NCBI GenBank assembly: GCA_025642075.2
Contig: JAODUO010000879.1
Coordinates: 5,001-69,000 of the forward strand
Direction: 5' to 3'
Origin: Ridgeia piscesae
Lineage: Eukaryota; Annelida; Polychaeta; Sabellida; Siboglinidae
DNA length: 64,000 bases
Shown here piece by piece: positions 19,931-35,194 of the stretch. Numbering within the stretch: position 1 is the stretch's first letter; every line of letters begins with the position of its first letter. Below the pieces are notes generated by a model. That model saw only the letters and a list, made by a program, of their open reading frames with translations. It did no database searches and was not told where the DNA came from. A program made the position numbers and the translations under genes.

Positions 19931-22900
19931 TGCGGCCATACTCGTTCACGAGATTGGCTAGGGGAGTTATTAGGGGGTTGCGATGGTGTCACAAGAACAA
20001 ACAAAAAAACCTCTGCTGCCTTGCAGACCGGTCGAGGAAGATCAAAGGCTAGGCCCACCTCTTACAACTGTGGTTGATGTCAGGAAGGGCATCCGACCAT
20101 AAACCAATCTGCCACAAAATAATGTCTGAATCTCAACGATGTACGAATGATGCTAGGGCGTCTCCCGGAGGCAACGCGTGCCAGCAGCCCCCGGCTGAGG
20201 GGTACAGCGGAGACCAAGGCCGCAGCTAAAGAAGATAGTGGAAAGAAATGTCAAGATCGGAAGCTGGAATGTGGGATCGATGACTGGGAGAGGGAGAGAG
20301 CTGGTAGGTTTGCAAAAGAAGGAATATAGGAATCCTATGTGTGCAGGAAACTAAGTAGCCCGACAAGAGCGCAAGAGAGTTGGGAGAAGGATACAAGATC
20401 CTTTACAGTGGAGAGAAGAGCAGTAGAAACGGAGTGGGGGTCATTCTGAGCCCAGAGTTTAAAGAGAAAGTAGTTGAAGTGTCAAGACCATCAGACAGAC
20501 TAATTAAGCTTAAACTGGTGATAGCTGGAGAGATATTCAACATAGTGTCAGCATATGCCCCACACAGTGGAGAAGGAGTTTTTGAAAGATTGGGAAGATC
20601 TGATGTCGCGAGTGCTGAGAACAGAGAAGATTGTAGTAGGAGCGGACCTTAATGGACATGTGAGAAAAAATCCAGGTGTTTTTCAGAGTGCATGGAGAAA
20701 AAGGCTATGGCTAAAGGAACAGAGAAGGGGAGAACATCTTGGAAAGCATGGAGAGCCTAGATTTGGCACTAGTAAACACGTTCTTCAACAAAAAGGAAGA
20801 GCATCTGATCGCTTATAAGAGTGGAGGGAACAGCTCACAAATTGATTTCATCATGACACGAAGAGCTGATCTGAAGGAAATGCGAGACTGCAAGGTAATA
20901 CCAGGAGAGGAAGTTGTATCTCAGCATCGGCTGTAATGTGCAGTCATGAGGACACAAGAAGAAAAGCATAGGACCAGAGAAAAGAGGATTAAGATCTGGA
21001 CTCTGAAGGGAGAAAAAGTGACGGAACACAGAGACAAAGTGGAAGAGAAATACTGGAGGCAAACACTAATGCAGAAGAAAGTTGGAAATTATTTAAGAAT
21101 GTCGTCATTGGAGCAGCAGAAGAGATATGTGGAGCCACCAAAGGAGGGAAACACGTGGAGAGGGAGACCTGGTGGTGGAATGAAGAGGTGCAGGAGAGCC
21201 TGAGAAGGAAAAAGGATGCATTCAAGAAATGGCAGATGCAGGGTGGAAATGAACTGAAGGAGGCGTATAAGGATATGAAAAGAAAGGCAAATTCTACAGT
21301 AGCCACAGCTAAAAAAACTATGCATACAAAGAGTGGTATGACAAGATGGGAACAGAGGAAAGTGAGTGGATGATCTACAAGGTGGCAAAAACAATGGGCA
21401 AGATCAAGAAGCGACATTGAGAAAGTGAATGTGATTAAAGACCAAATAGGGGAGATGCTAACAGATGAGGTAAAGATCAAAGAGAGGTGGAGAGAGTATT
21501 TCAGCAACTTACTAAAATGTAGAAAAGGCTGGGGAACCGCTTGGAGAAGTACAAACAGTAGAAGGGCCAGTCCAGGAAATATCAAGGGAAGAGGTGAAGA
21601 AACCCATAGTGAGTATAAAGAAGGGAAAAGCCACAGGATGCTCAGGCCTCCCGATAGACCTCATCAAACACCTAGGGGAGAGTGGAGTGGACATGAAGCA
21701 TGAAATACTGAAGAGAGTTTGGGAAGAGGAACAGATGCCAGAAGAGTGGGAGAAAAGTGAGATCGTCCCCATATACAAGCAAAAGGGGACCCACTAGAAT
21801 GTGGGAACTTTAGAGGCATTAAGCTGTTGGAACATGGAAGGAAGATGTTTGAGAAGATCCTAGAGCGCAGACTCAGAAAACTGATCACAGTCAACAACAT
21901 GCAATTTAGATTTAGTCCAGGGAAAGGTACAACAGATGCCGTATTTATCATACAACTGCAAGAAAAACACCTAGAAGTGCACAAGGATTTGTTCTTTACC
22001 TTCGTAGATTTGGAAAACGCGTATGACAAGGATCTGGTGTATTGGTGTCTGATGAGAGGGGTCCCAGAGAAGCTAGTGAGGCTAGTAGAAGCAACATACC
22101 ATGGAGCATGAACAGTAGTGAGAACCATGCATGGCAGAACTGACGAGTTTCCCATCAAAGTTGGCCTACACCAGGGGTCAGGGCTAAGCCCATTCTTGTT
22201 CATCGTAGTACTAGATGTCATCAGCGAAGAGTTCAGATGCAGGCTGCCATGTGAACTGCTGTTTGCTGACGATCTGGCAGTAGTAACAGATACAGAGGAG
22301 ATGGCTTGGTTGTCAGATGGGGATGGAGAGCAAGGGATTAAAAGGCAACACCGGGAAAATGGAAGTGATGGTCAGTAGCAGGAGAGGAACAAAAGCAAAC
22401 ATCAAAGACAGCCAAGGCATGAGCCTCAGACAGTAGCAGAAATTCAAATATTTAGGTGTCACCATCAGTGAAGGAGGATCAGAGGAAGCAGTAAGAGCAA
22501 GAGTTAGTACAACGTGGTCAAGTGGAGAGACAAAAAATGCCAAGGAAATTAAAGGTCAAGCTCTACATGACTGTCATTAGGCCAGTACTTCTATATGGAG
22601 CAGAATGTTGGACAGCTAGAAAGAAGGAAGAACAGATTCTCGAGAAAACAGAGATGAGGATGTTGAGAAGAATTAAAGGTGTAACACTGAGAGACAAAGT
22701 AAAACGAGCCAGGAGTGAATAGCATCAAAGAGAAAGTCAGAGAAATGAGACTACGCTGGTATGGACACATGCAGAGAATGGAAGAAAACAATTAAGTGAA
22801 AGCAGTTGTTGATATGAGAGTGCCAGGAAAAAGACCAAGAGGGAGACCAAGAGGGAGATGGATGGATTGCGTCTGAAGGGACATGCAACATCAAGTCACC

Positions 22901-22940
22901 TAGTGGGAAAAGGCGAAGAAGAATCATCATGTTCAAAAAA
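19930..22940 (+). mobile_element. RTE-clade LINE, nearly full length but decayed
   Basis: Begins with a leader containing GGTTGATGTCAGGAAGGGCA (20071 region), typical of RTE elements. An endonuclease follows in broken frames: KIGSWNVGSMTGRGREL, a VQETK-like site, NGVGVILSPEFKEKVVEV, FNIVSAYAPHSGEG and IVVGADLNGHV. The reverse transcriptase has KGKATGCSGLPIDLIKHLG, MPEEWEKSEIVPIYKQKG, FRGIKLLEHG, FTFVDLENAYD, GLHQGSGLSPFLFIVVLDVI and the FADD box near 22263. The C-terminal part includes KLKVKLYMTVIRPVLLYGAE. Frameshifts and stops occur about every 200-300 bp. It lies in the spacer between the HSF-like pair and the 11-exon minus-strand gene. Confidence 0.9.
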
Positions 22941-22944
22941 CGTA

Positions 22945-23405
22945 CAGGTGAATTCAACCGACTGTAATTTACATAATGCAATTAGTTCAATGTTATATTG
23001 CATTGTCACTCAACTTCACTAGACACATTCTATAACTGCAGCAACATTGTAGGCTGTACAGAGTTTTATTTCACTGGTATATTCAACCTGCTGTGTAACT
23101 TATTCGGCTGGCGACATAACGAGAAATGTGACATGTGACAAGAAACGTGGCATGGCTAATGGAATGATGAACATGAATTTGCAAAAGTTTGCAGATAGCA
23201 GGTTACAAGTATAGATTGACTAACCCAGCTTTATGCCATAACCGCAAACACAAAGATATAATTAATAAACGACGCCGTGATATTATGAACAACTACAAGC
23301 CTTATAAAAAGGTAAGTTCAATTTATTTCATAGAAATAAATATGAAATAAACGTCGACATTAAAAACTTCAACAACATAAAAACATTCGGGTTATACAAA
23401 CATCA
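22945..23405. other. Spacer after the RTE element
   Basis: No gene. The right end is presumably the 3' untranslated region of the minus-strand gene; AATAAA-like strings on that strand are weak. Confidence 0.35.
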
Positions 23406-23410
23406 TTCAG

Positions 23411-23792
23411 CTACGTAATTTCTTCAAGGTAAATGACCAACTCTTTCCATTGTTCTTGGTATACCGCGATGGGCTTCACGTTCTGTTCTGACATCATTGG
23501 TTGATTGATATGTTCTACTTCCGGTTGAGAATATGAAGAGTGAGCTGGTGGCGACTCAGTCTCAAGTACAGTTGCTCTTGGAACATCTCTTGATGCTTCA
23601 GATAAGAGAAGGTCTACAATCTTGCTGATCCGTGAGACCACCACACAGGGCTTGAGGAGCCAGGGGGGAAGCGATGACGTCACTACTTGTAGTGTGTCCA
23701 GAAAGCACTCTAAATGCCCAGCGTCGTCCAACTCACCGGTTGCCTACCAAACACACTGGATCATTAGCTACAGTGCAAGATGTAAATTGCTT

Positions 23793-23825
<33 letters not shown>

Positions 23826-26800
23826 TGCGTGCGTGCGTGCGTGCGTGCCTGTGTGCGTGCGTGTGTGTTTATGTATGAATAACATTTGTTGTTATATAAA
23901 CACATATATAGATTATAAAGCAGGACCCTGTTGAGGAATTTATTGTAATATATATTGATATTGCTCAATGACAGCATATAAGAACTAAATCCTAGAACAT
24001 CATAAGTAATCGTCATATTTTGATTAAAATGAGTCAACAAATACGTCTAAATGGTCTCGCTGTATGGTGGTCTATCAACGATCCAACAGTCTACCATGCA
24101 TAGTCATTAGTTGAGAAAAAAGGGTAGATTGTTACCACGGATAATATAGTCTTGTAGATGAGATGACCTCCAGAAGAAAACATCAGAAATAACATCAGCA
24201 GTTGACCAATAAGATCAGTCATTACATTATTGCAACAAGAGTTCTCATTGGTCGCTATGGCACACGTGAGATCATCGGACAGCAGGGATGATTTGTTGAA
24301 GAGACCACGCAAGGAGGAGACAGTTTCTTCTACAGAACGCTGAAAAGAATTGTTACAAACTACATGTATAATGCATTTAATAAAAGAACAAGCATTTATC
24401 ACAACTGTCAATAATTCTCAAACAGATTTCTTTTTACGTAGTTATATATTATCCAGCACCTGACACAGTAAAATACACCTGCATTGTCCAATGCCTAACA
24501 CAGTAAAATACACCTACATTGTCCAGTGCCTAACACAGTAAAATACACCTGCATTGTACAGTGTCTAACACAGTAAAATACACCTGCATTGTCCAGTGTC
24601 TAACACAGTAAAATACACCTGCATTGTCCAGTGCCTAACACAGTAAAATACACCTGCATTGTCCAGTGTCTAACACAGTAAAATACACCTGCATTGTCCA
24701 GTGCCTAACACAGTAAAATACACCTGCATTGTCCAGTGCCTAACACAGTAAAATACACCTGCATTGTACAGTGTCTAACACAGTAAAATACACCTGCATT
24801 GTCCAGTGTCTAACACAGTAAAATACACCTGCATTGTCCAGTGCCTAACACAGTAAAATACACCTGCATTGTCCAGTGTCTAACACAGTAAAATACACCT
24901 GCATTGTACAGTGCCTAACACAGTAAAATACACCTGCATTGTCCAGCGCCCAACACAGTAAAATACACCTGCATTGTCCAGTGCCTAACACAGTAAAATA
25001 CACCTGCATTGTCCAGTGCCTAACACAGTAAAATACACCTGCATTGTACAGTGCCTAACACATTGTCCAGCGCCCAACACAGTAAAATACACCTGCATTG
25101 TCCAGTGCCTAACACAGTAAAATACACCTGCATTGTCCAGTGTCTAACACAGTAAAATACACCTGCATTGTCCAGTGTCTAACACAGTAAAATACACCTG
25201 CATTGTCCAGTGCCTAACACAGTAAAATACACCTGCATTGTCCAGTGTCTAACACAGTAAAATACACCTGCCTTGTCCAGCGCCCAACACAGTAAAATAC
25301 ACCTGCACTGTCCAGTGCCCAACACAGTAAAATACACCTGCATTGTACAATGCCTAACACAGTAAAATACACCTGCACTGTCCAGTGCCTAACACAATAA
25401 AATACACTATGCTAGTACTTGAGCCAACATAGTGTAAACAAACATGGTGCTTTGGATACAAACCTGTAGATGGTGGAATTCTTGTAGGGGTGAACAAACT
25501 GAACACCATCTAAACGTCATCACGATGTCGATGCAGCTTTGACTAACCTGTGAGAAAATAAAATGATTTGCATTGCATCAAATTTTCACATACAGCCTGT
25601 ACCATACATACACATGTTGACCTTGAATCACCACAAAATAAGTTTCAATGCTGAAGTAGTCATTGATATTAGTAAAGCCATCAATATCAATATGTGGTGC
25701 CATATATTTATATATCATTAACAGTGTAGTTAATACAAGTAAGAAATAAATGGCCAAATTTGGGGTATTCCAGGGACAAAACTGACAAATAATAGGTAGC
25801 AGAGCCTTTATTTTGAAAGTCTTATTAAGAACAACCCCTGCATGGCAAGTACTGGAAATACAACACTTTAGTAGATTTTACTGACATTATGTTGTTTTTC
25901 ACATTCTAAATAAATATGGAGATTAATCTTCACAGTGGTCAGTTTCTTTTCAGATTGTTAATTAATAAATCCACCACACAACAACATGACACATGACAGG
26001 TGGTGACAAGTAGAATATATCACTTAGAATGACTCAAGTCAACTTTGACTCACAGACTTGGAGCCCATCAGTGTGAGAAAGAGTGTGATGTGATACCAAG
26101 ACGGGAACTGTAGAAGGAGAATGTGAATCTCTTCTGATGACTCGTCAGACACATGGTGCAGTTGTTGGGCTATCTGCCTCACCTGAGATTCCATTGAGTC
26201 TGTGTCGAGGTCTGCAATGAATACACCCAATTAGCACTGTCGCTGTGCTGAAGGTATATTCTCTACCTGTTTTGTATTCTCTTAATTACTGTACAACCAG
26301 TTGAAATAATTGTTGAGTTTACAATGTTCATGTAGTACCACACACGATCCGTCTTCTAAATCATGCCTTCATTAAGAGAAGTAGAATCTACCAGGCAGAG
26401 TGCAGTATGTTTTGTCAAGTGACCAACACTGCCCAGCAATGGAAGGGTCGGCCAACAACACCAACGTGCAAAATACTACAAAGTAAGTGTTACAAATTTA
26501 ATATCCCAGCAACAGCATTCTCAGAACAAGACATAAACAGTTTCTACAACGACGTGGATAATACATTAGAAAAACCAATCTACTGCACAATAGTGACACA
26601 GTGACACAATAGTGACACAGTGACACAATAGTGACACAGTGGCACAGTGACAGTGAAATGTGGGCTAGAAATTAGAACTGAAAGATCTGAGAGTTTGGTA
26701 GGATTGCCAACATCAAGTAAGAATAAACTCATGAATACAATGTTTCAGAAGAAAGCAGCGATGAACATGGAAATGCCCAAACAGGGTAACAAAGAACAAA

Positions 26801-29800
26801 ACTGACAAACAGGCTAGACATAGTTACTGTGATCAACCAAGTCGACATGTTACATTTCACGTAAGAAAAACAAACATTTGGCCATGAAGAGAAGAAAAAC
26901 TTTAAATATATCAATAAACAAATCAGATGATGAGAGCAAAACTGTACAGAGCACATGAGAAGACAAGAAGAGAACTGATGGACACCACTTATCACCACTT
27001 GGAAACCTTACAAAGCAAAACAATTTAGGAAAAGACCGACGAGATGACGGAAAGACAAACGAGATGAGTACTGGAAAGGCACCATCTGACAGAGGACAGT
27101 GCCAGATGGGGACACTACTCCTGCACAGTGACAGATGGGGACACTACTCCTGCACAATGACGAGATGATGGAAAGACAAACGAGATGAGTACTGGAAAGA
27201 CACCATCTGACAGAGGACAGTGCCAGATGGGGACACTACGCCTGCACAGTGCCAGATGGGGACACTACTCCTGCACAATGACAGATGGGGACACTACTCC
27301 TGCACAATGACGAGATGATGGAAAGACAAACGAGATGAGTACTGGAAAGACACCATCTGACAGAGGACAGTGCCAGATGGGGACACTACGCCTGCACAGT
27401 GCCAGATGGGGACACTACTCATGCACAATGACAGATGGGGACACTACAGATGGGGACACTACTCCTGCACAATGACAGATGGGGACACTACTCCTGCACA
27501 ATGACGAGATGATGGAAAGACAAACGAGATGAGTACTGGAAAGGCACCATCTGACAGAGGACAGTGCCAGATGGGGACACTACGCCTGCACAGTGCCAGA
27601 TGGGGACACTACTCCTGCACAATGACAGATGGGGACACTACTCCTGCACAATGACAGATGGGGACACTACAGACACGAGATGCAGTACTGGAAAGACACC
27701 ATCTGACAGAGGACAGTGCCAGATGGGGACACTACTCCTGCACAGTGACAGATGGGGACACTACTCCTGCACAATGACAGATGGGGACACTACTCCTGCA
27801 CAATGACGAGATGATGGAAAGACAAACGAGATGAGTACTGGAAAGACACCATCTGACAAGGACAGTGAATGGGGACACTACGCCTGCACAGTGCCAGATG
27901 GGGACACTACTCCTGCACAATGACAGATGGGGACACTACATATGGGGACACTACTCCTGCACATGAGAGATGGGGACACTACTCCTGCACAATGACAGAT
28001 GGGGACACTACTCCTGCACAATGACGAGATGATGGAAAGACAACAGAGATGAGTACTGGAAAGGCACCATCTGACAGAGGACAGTGCCAGATGGGGACAC
28101 TACGCCTGCACAGTGCCAGATGGGGACACTACTCTGCACAATGACAGATGGGGACACTACTCCTGCACAATGACAGATGGGGACACTACTCATGCACAAT
28201 GACAGATGGAGACACTACTCTGACAATGGACAGTGCCAGATGGGGACACTACTCCTGCACAGTGACAGATGGGGACACTACTCCTGCACAATGACAGATG
28301 GGGACACTACTCCTGCACAATGACGAGATGATGGAAAGACAAACGAGATGAGTACTGGAAAGCACCATCTGACAGAGGACAGTGCCAGATGGGGACACTA
28401 CTCCTGCACAGTGACAGATGGGGACACTACTCCTGCACAATGACAGATGGGGACACTACTCCTGCACAATGACAGATGGGGACACTACTCCTGCACAATG
28501 AGAGGGGACACTACTCCTGCACAATGACAGATGGGGACACTACTCCTGCACAATGACGAGATGATGGAAAGACAAACGAGATGAGTACTGGAAAGACACC
28601 ATCTGACAGAGGACAGTGCCAGATGGGGACACTACGCCTGCACAGTGCCAGATGGGGACACTACTCATGCACAATGACAGATGGGGACACTACAGATGGG
28701 GACACTACTCCTGCACAATGACAGATGGGGACACTACTCCTGCACAATGACAGATGGGGACACTACTCCTGCACAATGACAAGTGGGGACACTACTCCTG
28801 CACAGTGACAGATGGGGACACTACTCCTGCACAATGACAGATGGAGACACTACTCCTGCACAATGACAGATGGGGACACTACTCCTGCACAATGACGAGA
28901 TGATGGAAAGACAAACGAGATGAGATGGGGCTACTCTGCAAATGACAGATGGGACACTACTCCTGCACATGACAGATGGGGACACTACTCCTGCACAATG
29001 ACAGATGGGGACACTACTCCTGCACAATGACGAGATGATGGAAAGACAAACGAGATGAGTACTGGAAAGACACCATCTGACAGAGGACAGTGCCAGATGG
29101 GGACACTACGCCTGCACAGTGCCAGATGGGGACACTACTCATGCACAATGACAGATGGGGACACGACAGATGGGGACACTACCCTGCACAATGACAGATG
29201 GGGACACTACTCTGCACAATGACAGATGGGGACACTACTCCTGCACAATGACAGATGGGGACACTACTCATGCACAATGACAGATGGAGACACTACACCT
29301 GCAGTGACAGATGGGGACACTACTCCTGCACAGTGACAGATGGGGACACTACTCTTGCACAATGACAGATGGGGACACTACGCCTGCACAGTGACAGATG
29401 GGGACACTACTCCTGCACAATGACAGATGGGGACACTACTCCTGCACAATGACAGATGGGGACACTACTCCTGCACAATGACGAGATGATGGAAAGACAA
29501 ACGAGATGAGTACTGGAAAGGCACCATCTGACAAGGACAGTGCCAGATGGGGACACTACTCCTGCACAGTGACAGATGGGGACACTACTCCTGCACAATG
29601 ACGAGATGATGGAAAGACAAACGAGATGAGTACTGGAAAGGCACCATCTGACAGAGGACAGTGCCAGATGGGGACACTACGCCTGCACAGTGCCAGATGG
29701 GGACACTACTCCTGCACAATGACAGATGGGGACACTACTCCTGCACAATGACGAGATGATGGAAAGACAAACGAGATGAGTACTGGAAAGACACCATCTG

Positions 29801-31500
29801 AGAGAGGACAGTGCCAGATGGGGACACTACGCCTGCACAGTGCCAGATGGGGACACTACTCCTGCACAATGACAGATGGGGACACTACTCCTGCACAATG
29901 AGAGGGCCTACTCCTGCACAATGACAGATGGGGACACTACTCCTGCACAATGACAGATGGGGACACTACTCCTGCACAATGACAGATGGGGACACTACTC
30001 CTGCACAATGACAGATGGGGACACTACTCCTGCACAATGACAGATGGGGCACTACTCCTGCACAATGACAGATGGGGACACTACTCCTGCACAATGACAG
30101 ATGGGACACTACTCCTGCACAATGACAGATGGGACACTACTCCTGACAGGGACAATGACAGATGGGGACACTACTCCTGCACAATGACAGATGGGGACAC
30201 TACTCCTGCACAATGACAGATGGGGACACTACTCCTGCACAATGACAGATGGGGACACTACCCTGCACAATGACAGATGGACACTACTCATGCACAATGA
30301 CAGATGGGGACATACCTGCACAATGACAGACGGGGACACTACTGCCTGCACAATGCCAGATGGGGACACTACTCCTGCACAATGACAGATGGGGACACTA
30401 CATGCAATGCCAGATGGGACACTACTCCTGCACAATGACAGATGGGGACACTACTCCTGCACAATGACAGATGGGGACACTACTCCTGCACAATGACAAG
30501 TGGGGACACTACTCCTGCACAGTGACAGATGGGGACACTACTCCTGCACAATGACAGATGGAGGCACTACTCCTGCACAATGGCAGATGGGGACACTACT
30601 CCTGCACAATGACAGATGGGGACACTACTCCTGCACAATGACAGATGGGGACACTACTCCTGCACAATGACAGATGGGGACACTACTCCTGCACAATGAC
30701 AGATGGGGACACTACTCCTGCACAATGACAGATGGGGACACTACTCCTGCACAATGACAGATGGGGACACTACTCATGCACAATGCCAGATGGGGACACT
30801 ACTCCTGCACAATGACAGATGGGGACACTACTCCTGCACAATGACAGATGGGGACACTACTCATGCACAATGACAGATGGGGACACTAATCATGCACAAT
30901 GACAGATGGGGACACTACTCCTGCACAATGACAGATGGGGACACTACTCCTGCACAATGACAGATGGGGACACTACTCCTGCACATGACAGATGGGGACA
31001 CTACTCCTGCACAGTGCACAGATGGGGACACTACTCCTGCACAATGACAGATGGGGACACTACTCCTGCACAATGACAGATGGGGACACTACTCCTGCAC
31101 AATGACAGATGGGGACACTACTCCTGCACAATGACAGATGGGGACACTACTCCTGCACAATGACAGATGGGGACACTACTCCTGCACAATGACAGATGGG
31201 GACACTACTCCTGCACAATGACAGATGGGGACACTACTCCTGCACAATGTACAGATGGGGACACTACTATCCTGCACAATAATGGCATTTTTTTAGGTCC
31301 GTCTCCTGTTTAACATTACACTGAATGTGTATATTTCAACATTACTATAAGACAAACATGACTATATCTATTTATTATTATTATTTAATTTGTATTACCC
31401 TTTTTGTTAATTTTTTTATTTGGATTGTTGTGAACTATATATTTTATCAAACACTGGTAAGACTGCTGGGTGATGATGGCCCAACTGAAAATCAGTATTT

Positions 31501-31547
<47 letters not shown>

Positions 31548-31584
31548 CATGTACATATGCTACTACTTTATCTACAAAAAACTT

Positions 31585-31656
<72 letters not shown>

Positions 31657-34600
31657 CGGTACTCTCCAATGACCTACCTCGAGGGTTGACCATGAGTCGA
31701 GTGACCAGTGACTGTAGAGGCTGGCTGTAGTGGGTGAGGACAGTGAGTGGAGGCTGGGACAGAGAGGGAGATGACAGTAGGCCCACAATATCACGTCATG
31801 TTACTTGTCTGGGTGTAAAACTGGAAGCTTCAAGAGCTGGGCGTGTATACATTGAGGTACATCATTACACAGGATGAAACAACTATATATACTGCAAGCA
31901 TATCATGTACTATGCATACACAATGATGTAATATTTAATATTTAACAATAACTTATTTATTTCCACAGTATCTATTTACAACATTTACAACGCTGAGACT
32001 AAATTAAGCCTCCATAATAGGTACATAAACGAACCACGAACTGAAGATGTCTTATACCACTTACATCATGTTTGGAAGAGTCAAATTCTTCTCGTACACC
32101 CTCGTGAAGAGAACCAATGACAAAGGCCACAGTATTTGCTCCTTGGCTGTGCTGGTGTAGTTGTCTCAGCATGCTGAATACAGCTTCATAGATATCAAAA
32201 TGTTCCACTGATGCCTTGACCTGAAGAACAGCAATATGATTTCTTCTTGTAGTTTCACATAAATAAATATATTTATGGAACACAGGTTTTGTTTTGTGTA
32301 AAGCTTTACTGAAAATAGTACAACCATTCTGCTCTTGATTCAACAGGGATCAAGACCTATTCTGAACTGATAATCATCATTGTACAGCCAGTGTCCCGTG
32401 GTTGGGTGAAGGCCTCAGCATGCTGCTTCCACGTCTGCCTATCTTGCGCTATCCTCTGCCAGATAGTACCCTTCCAGTAGGTGTCTAGTTCGTCTCTCCA
32501 CCGTCTCGCTGGCTTTCCTCTAGGTCTTTTCCTTTCCAGGTCCACCGGTTATCTTGCAGTCTACTGAAGTGCCCTGCCCAGGTCCACTTCCATCTTCTGA
32601 CTTGTTCGATCACTTCTGTGACCTTTGTCTTCTCTCTTACACAGATGTTTCTTTTTCTGTCCTGGTATGTGATGTTTAATACTCCTTTCCAGCTTTGTTT
32701 GTGCGGCTGCTAGCTTCTTCTTTGCTTGGATGGTGAGTGCCCATGTTTCTGCGTCATATGTCATTGCTGGAAGTACGCATGAGTTGTAGATTTGTCTCTT
32801 CAAGCATGTTCCAATGTAACTCTTGAAGATGTCGTAATGCTTGGTAAATGCTGTCCATCCAGCCAAGATTCTTCTTTGAATCTCCTTGCCTTGGTATTTT
32901 TGTCTCTGATGCTGTATCTCTGTCCCAGGTAGATGTAGCTTTCAACGTTCTCGATCTGAGTGTTGTTGACATATATTGGTGTGTTGTTTTCCATCATCAC
33001 CTTTACCTTTGACTTGTTCATCTTCAGGTCCTGCTTTTCGTTTTCATCAGTTAATTCCTCTAGCATTTGTTGTAATTCATGTGGTGTATTAGTGCATAAG
33101 AATATGTCGTCAGCGAAGCGAAGATGACTAAGATATTCACCATCTATCTTTAAGCCTCTGGTTTCCCAAGTCAGTCGTCGGAATATGCTTTTGAGTGCTT
33201 CTGTAAACAGCTTGGGTGATATGGTATCTCCCCGTTGTACTCCTCTCCTGTTGCTGACCTCGTTGCTTTCTTTGTGTAGGTGGATTGTCATCCAGCTGTT
33301 GGTGTAGATTTCCTTCAGGAGTTTGATGTACACATCTTCTATCCCCTGTTCTTGAAGTGAGGTCAGTACTGCTTGAGTTTGCACTGAGTCGAAGTCTTTC
33401 TCATAGAAGAATGCGACTCAGAGTATTATATTCTCGTCACTTCTCCTTCAGGTGGTGTACAGGGGGGGCATGGCTTTGTAGTGCTTTGCATGCTGATTTT
33501 GTTGGCCAGTGCGGGTTGGAAGGGGTAGGTGATATGGGGTGAACGAAATTGCCGAAGTTTCAAGACAGTGGCTGTATCAGTACCAAACGACAGACCTGCC
33601 AGCACCAGGATTCAAACCCCGGTCCCTCTAGTTGGGAGTCCGGCACCCTATCCACTCGGCCACTGCGCCCCATGAAGTGATACATATGCACAAACCAACC
33701 ATAGAGACATTGTCTGGCTTACCTTCTGTTGACCTTCTCTTGTCACTGTTTTATCACTTACCTCTTACAGTCTGGTAGTTCCTTTGTTGTAAAATGGAGA
33801 CCACGCTAATAGCTTCTTAAAGTGATGATATTAAAAGTACTACTCACTAGATGGCGACACTTGATGAGTTCAAGGACAGAATGCTTGGTGAGAAAAGGTT
33901 GCACTGTAATAGCTTCCACCAAAAGCAGCACTTCTTGCTCCAAACTCTCCAGTTTTAGTTGCCATAGCAACCGCTGTGTTGTGTAGGGAAGTGGAGAAAG
34001 TGCTTCATCTAGATGGATAAAGAATGAAAATATGTTTAATGCAAATTTTCACAAACACATAAAACAGGTTTAATCTATAATGAACACACAACTTTAGGCT
34101 TCTGTTAACAGTTTGGTGACAAGCAATATTTAGCTGCTATAAAAGAAACTACTGTTAAGCCAGCAACTGCAAATCCAGGCAGAATCAGGAACAATCTTAA
34201 CTTTTACATTTTTAGATGGACCTGAGATGCTCTCACAAAACATCCGTCAACTGCAAACAATACCAGAAAATACGTCTATGCAAAATTAGAGTAAATGTTG
34301 CCGATTAGTTTTTAAAAAGTAAGAAAATTGAACATGCAGCAGACGGTGCATGGCGCATGCAGAGTGATGTCACAAGTCTGTTGGACTTTTGGCCCAAAGG
34401 ACTAAACGAGAATTAGCACCTCTTCTAATTAAGCTTCTCATAATAAACATGTAAATAAAGCATAATTAGCAAATGCAGATAAAACAGTGTTTTTTTTAAC
34501 ACATTCTCTGTCTAATGCTAGTCACTGTTGTGGTATTAGTGCCTTACCAATGTAGGCTCTTTTTTGAGAGTGCATCATTTCAGTGAGACACCCCTCCCAC

Positions 34601-35137
34601 TCCGACTGCCTGCTTGCACTCTCCCACATGTGTAGCATCGCCGAGTCAAGAATGCGTGAAAATGCTGGTATGTGTCGGAGGTTGACACATAGTTTACAAA
34701 TATCCTCCAGGTGGCAGTAGCTGTCTTGTGTTGTCACATGATCAGACAACAGCTGTGATGATGCAGATGACTCGAGGTGACTCATCAGCTGTGCTGCCAC
34801 CTGACAGAATACATCAGACACTAAACGGTGACTTCCAGGAAGTCACTTACAAGGTAGGAGGAATGATAAATCTGTATCATACCATTTTGTGTTGTACATT
34901 GTCCTAATAAAATGTAAAGGACAAAATGTTCACCAGAATGTGGTGTTCTGTGTGTATAAAAGAACCCAGGAAATTGATAATATTACATATGAACTGAGAT
35001 ATGATTTTAAACAATCGATATTTCAACTTATGATAATTACATCAACCAAATAAGTTTAATAAAATGTAATCTTTACAAACTACAGTTCTTTTGCATGAAA
35101 CGATATTTTTTATTTAAAAACTCATAGTCAGCTTGCT

Positions 35138-35194
<57 letters not shown>

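Noticed and set aside
27025..31285. Several 60-80 codon frames (WGHYSC / CRSSVPICHCAG repeats)
   Set aside because: All are readings of the 29-bp minisatellite without other support.
33595..33671. A functional tRNA gene on the minus strand
   Set aside because: Box A and box B are present, but there is no paired acceptor stem or terminator and a non-tRNA body follows, so it is a SINE head.
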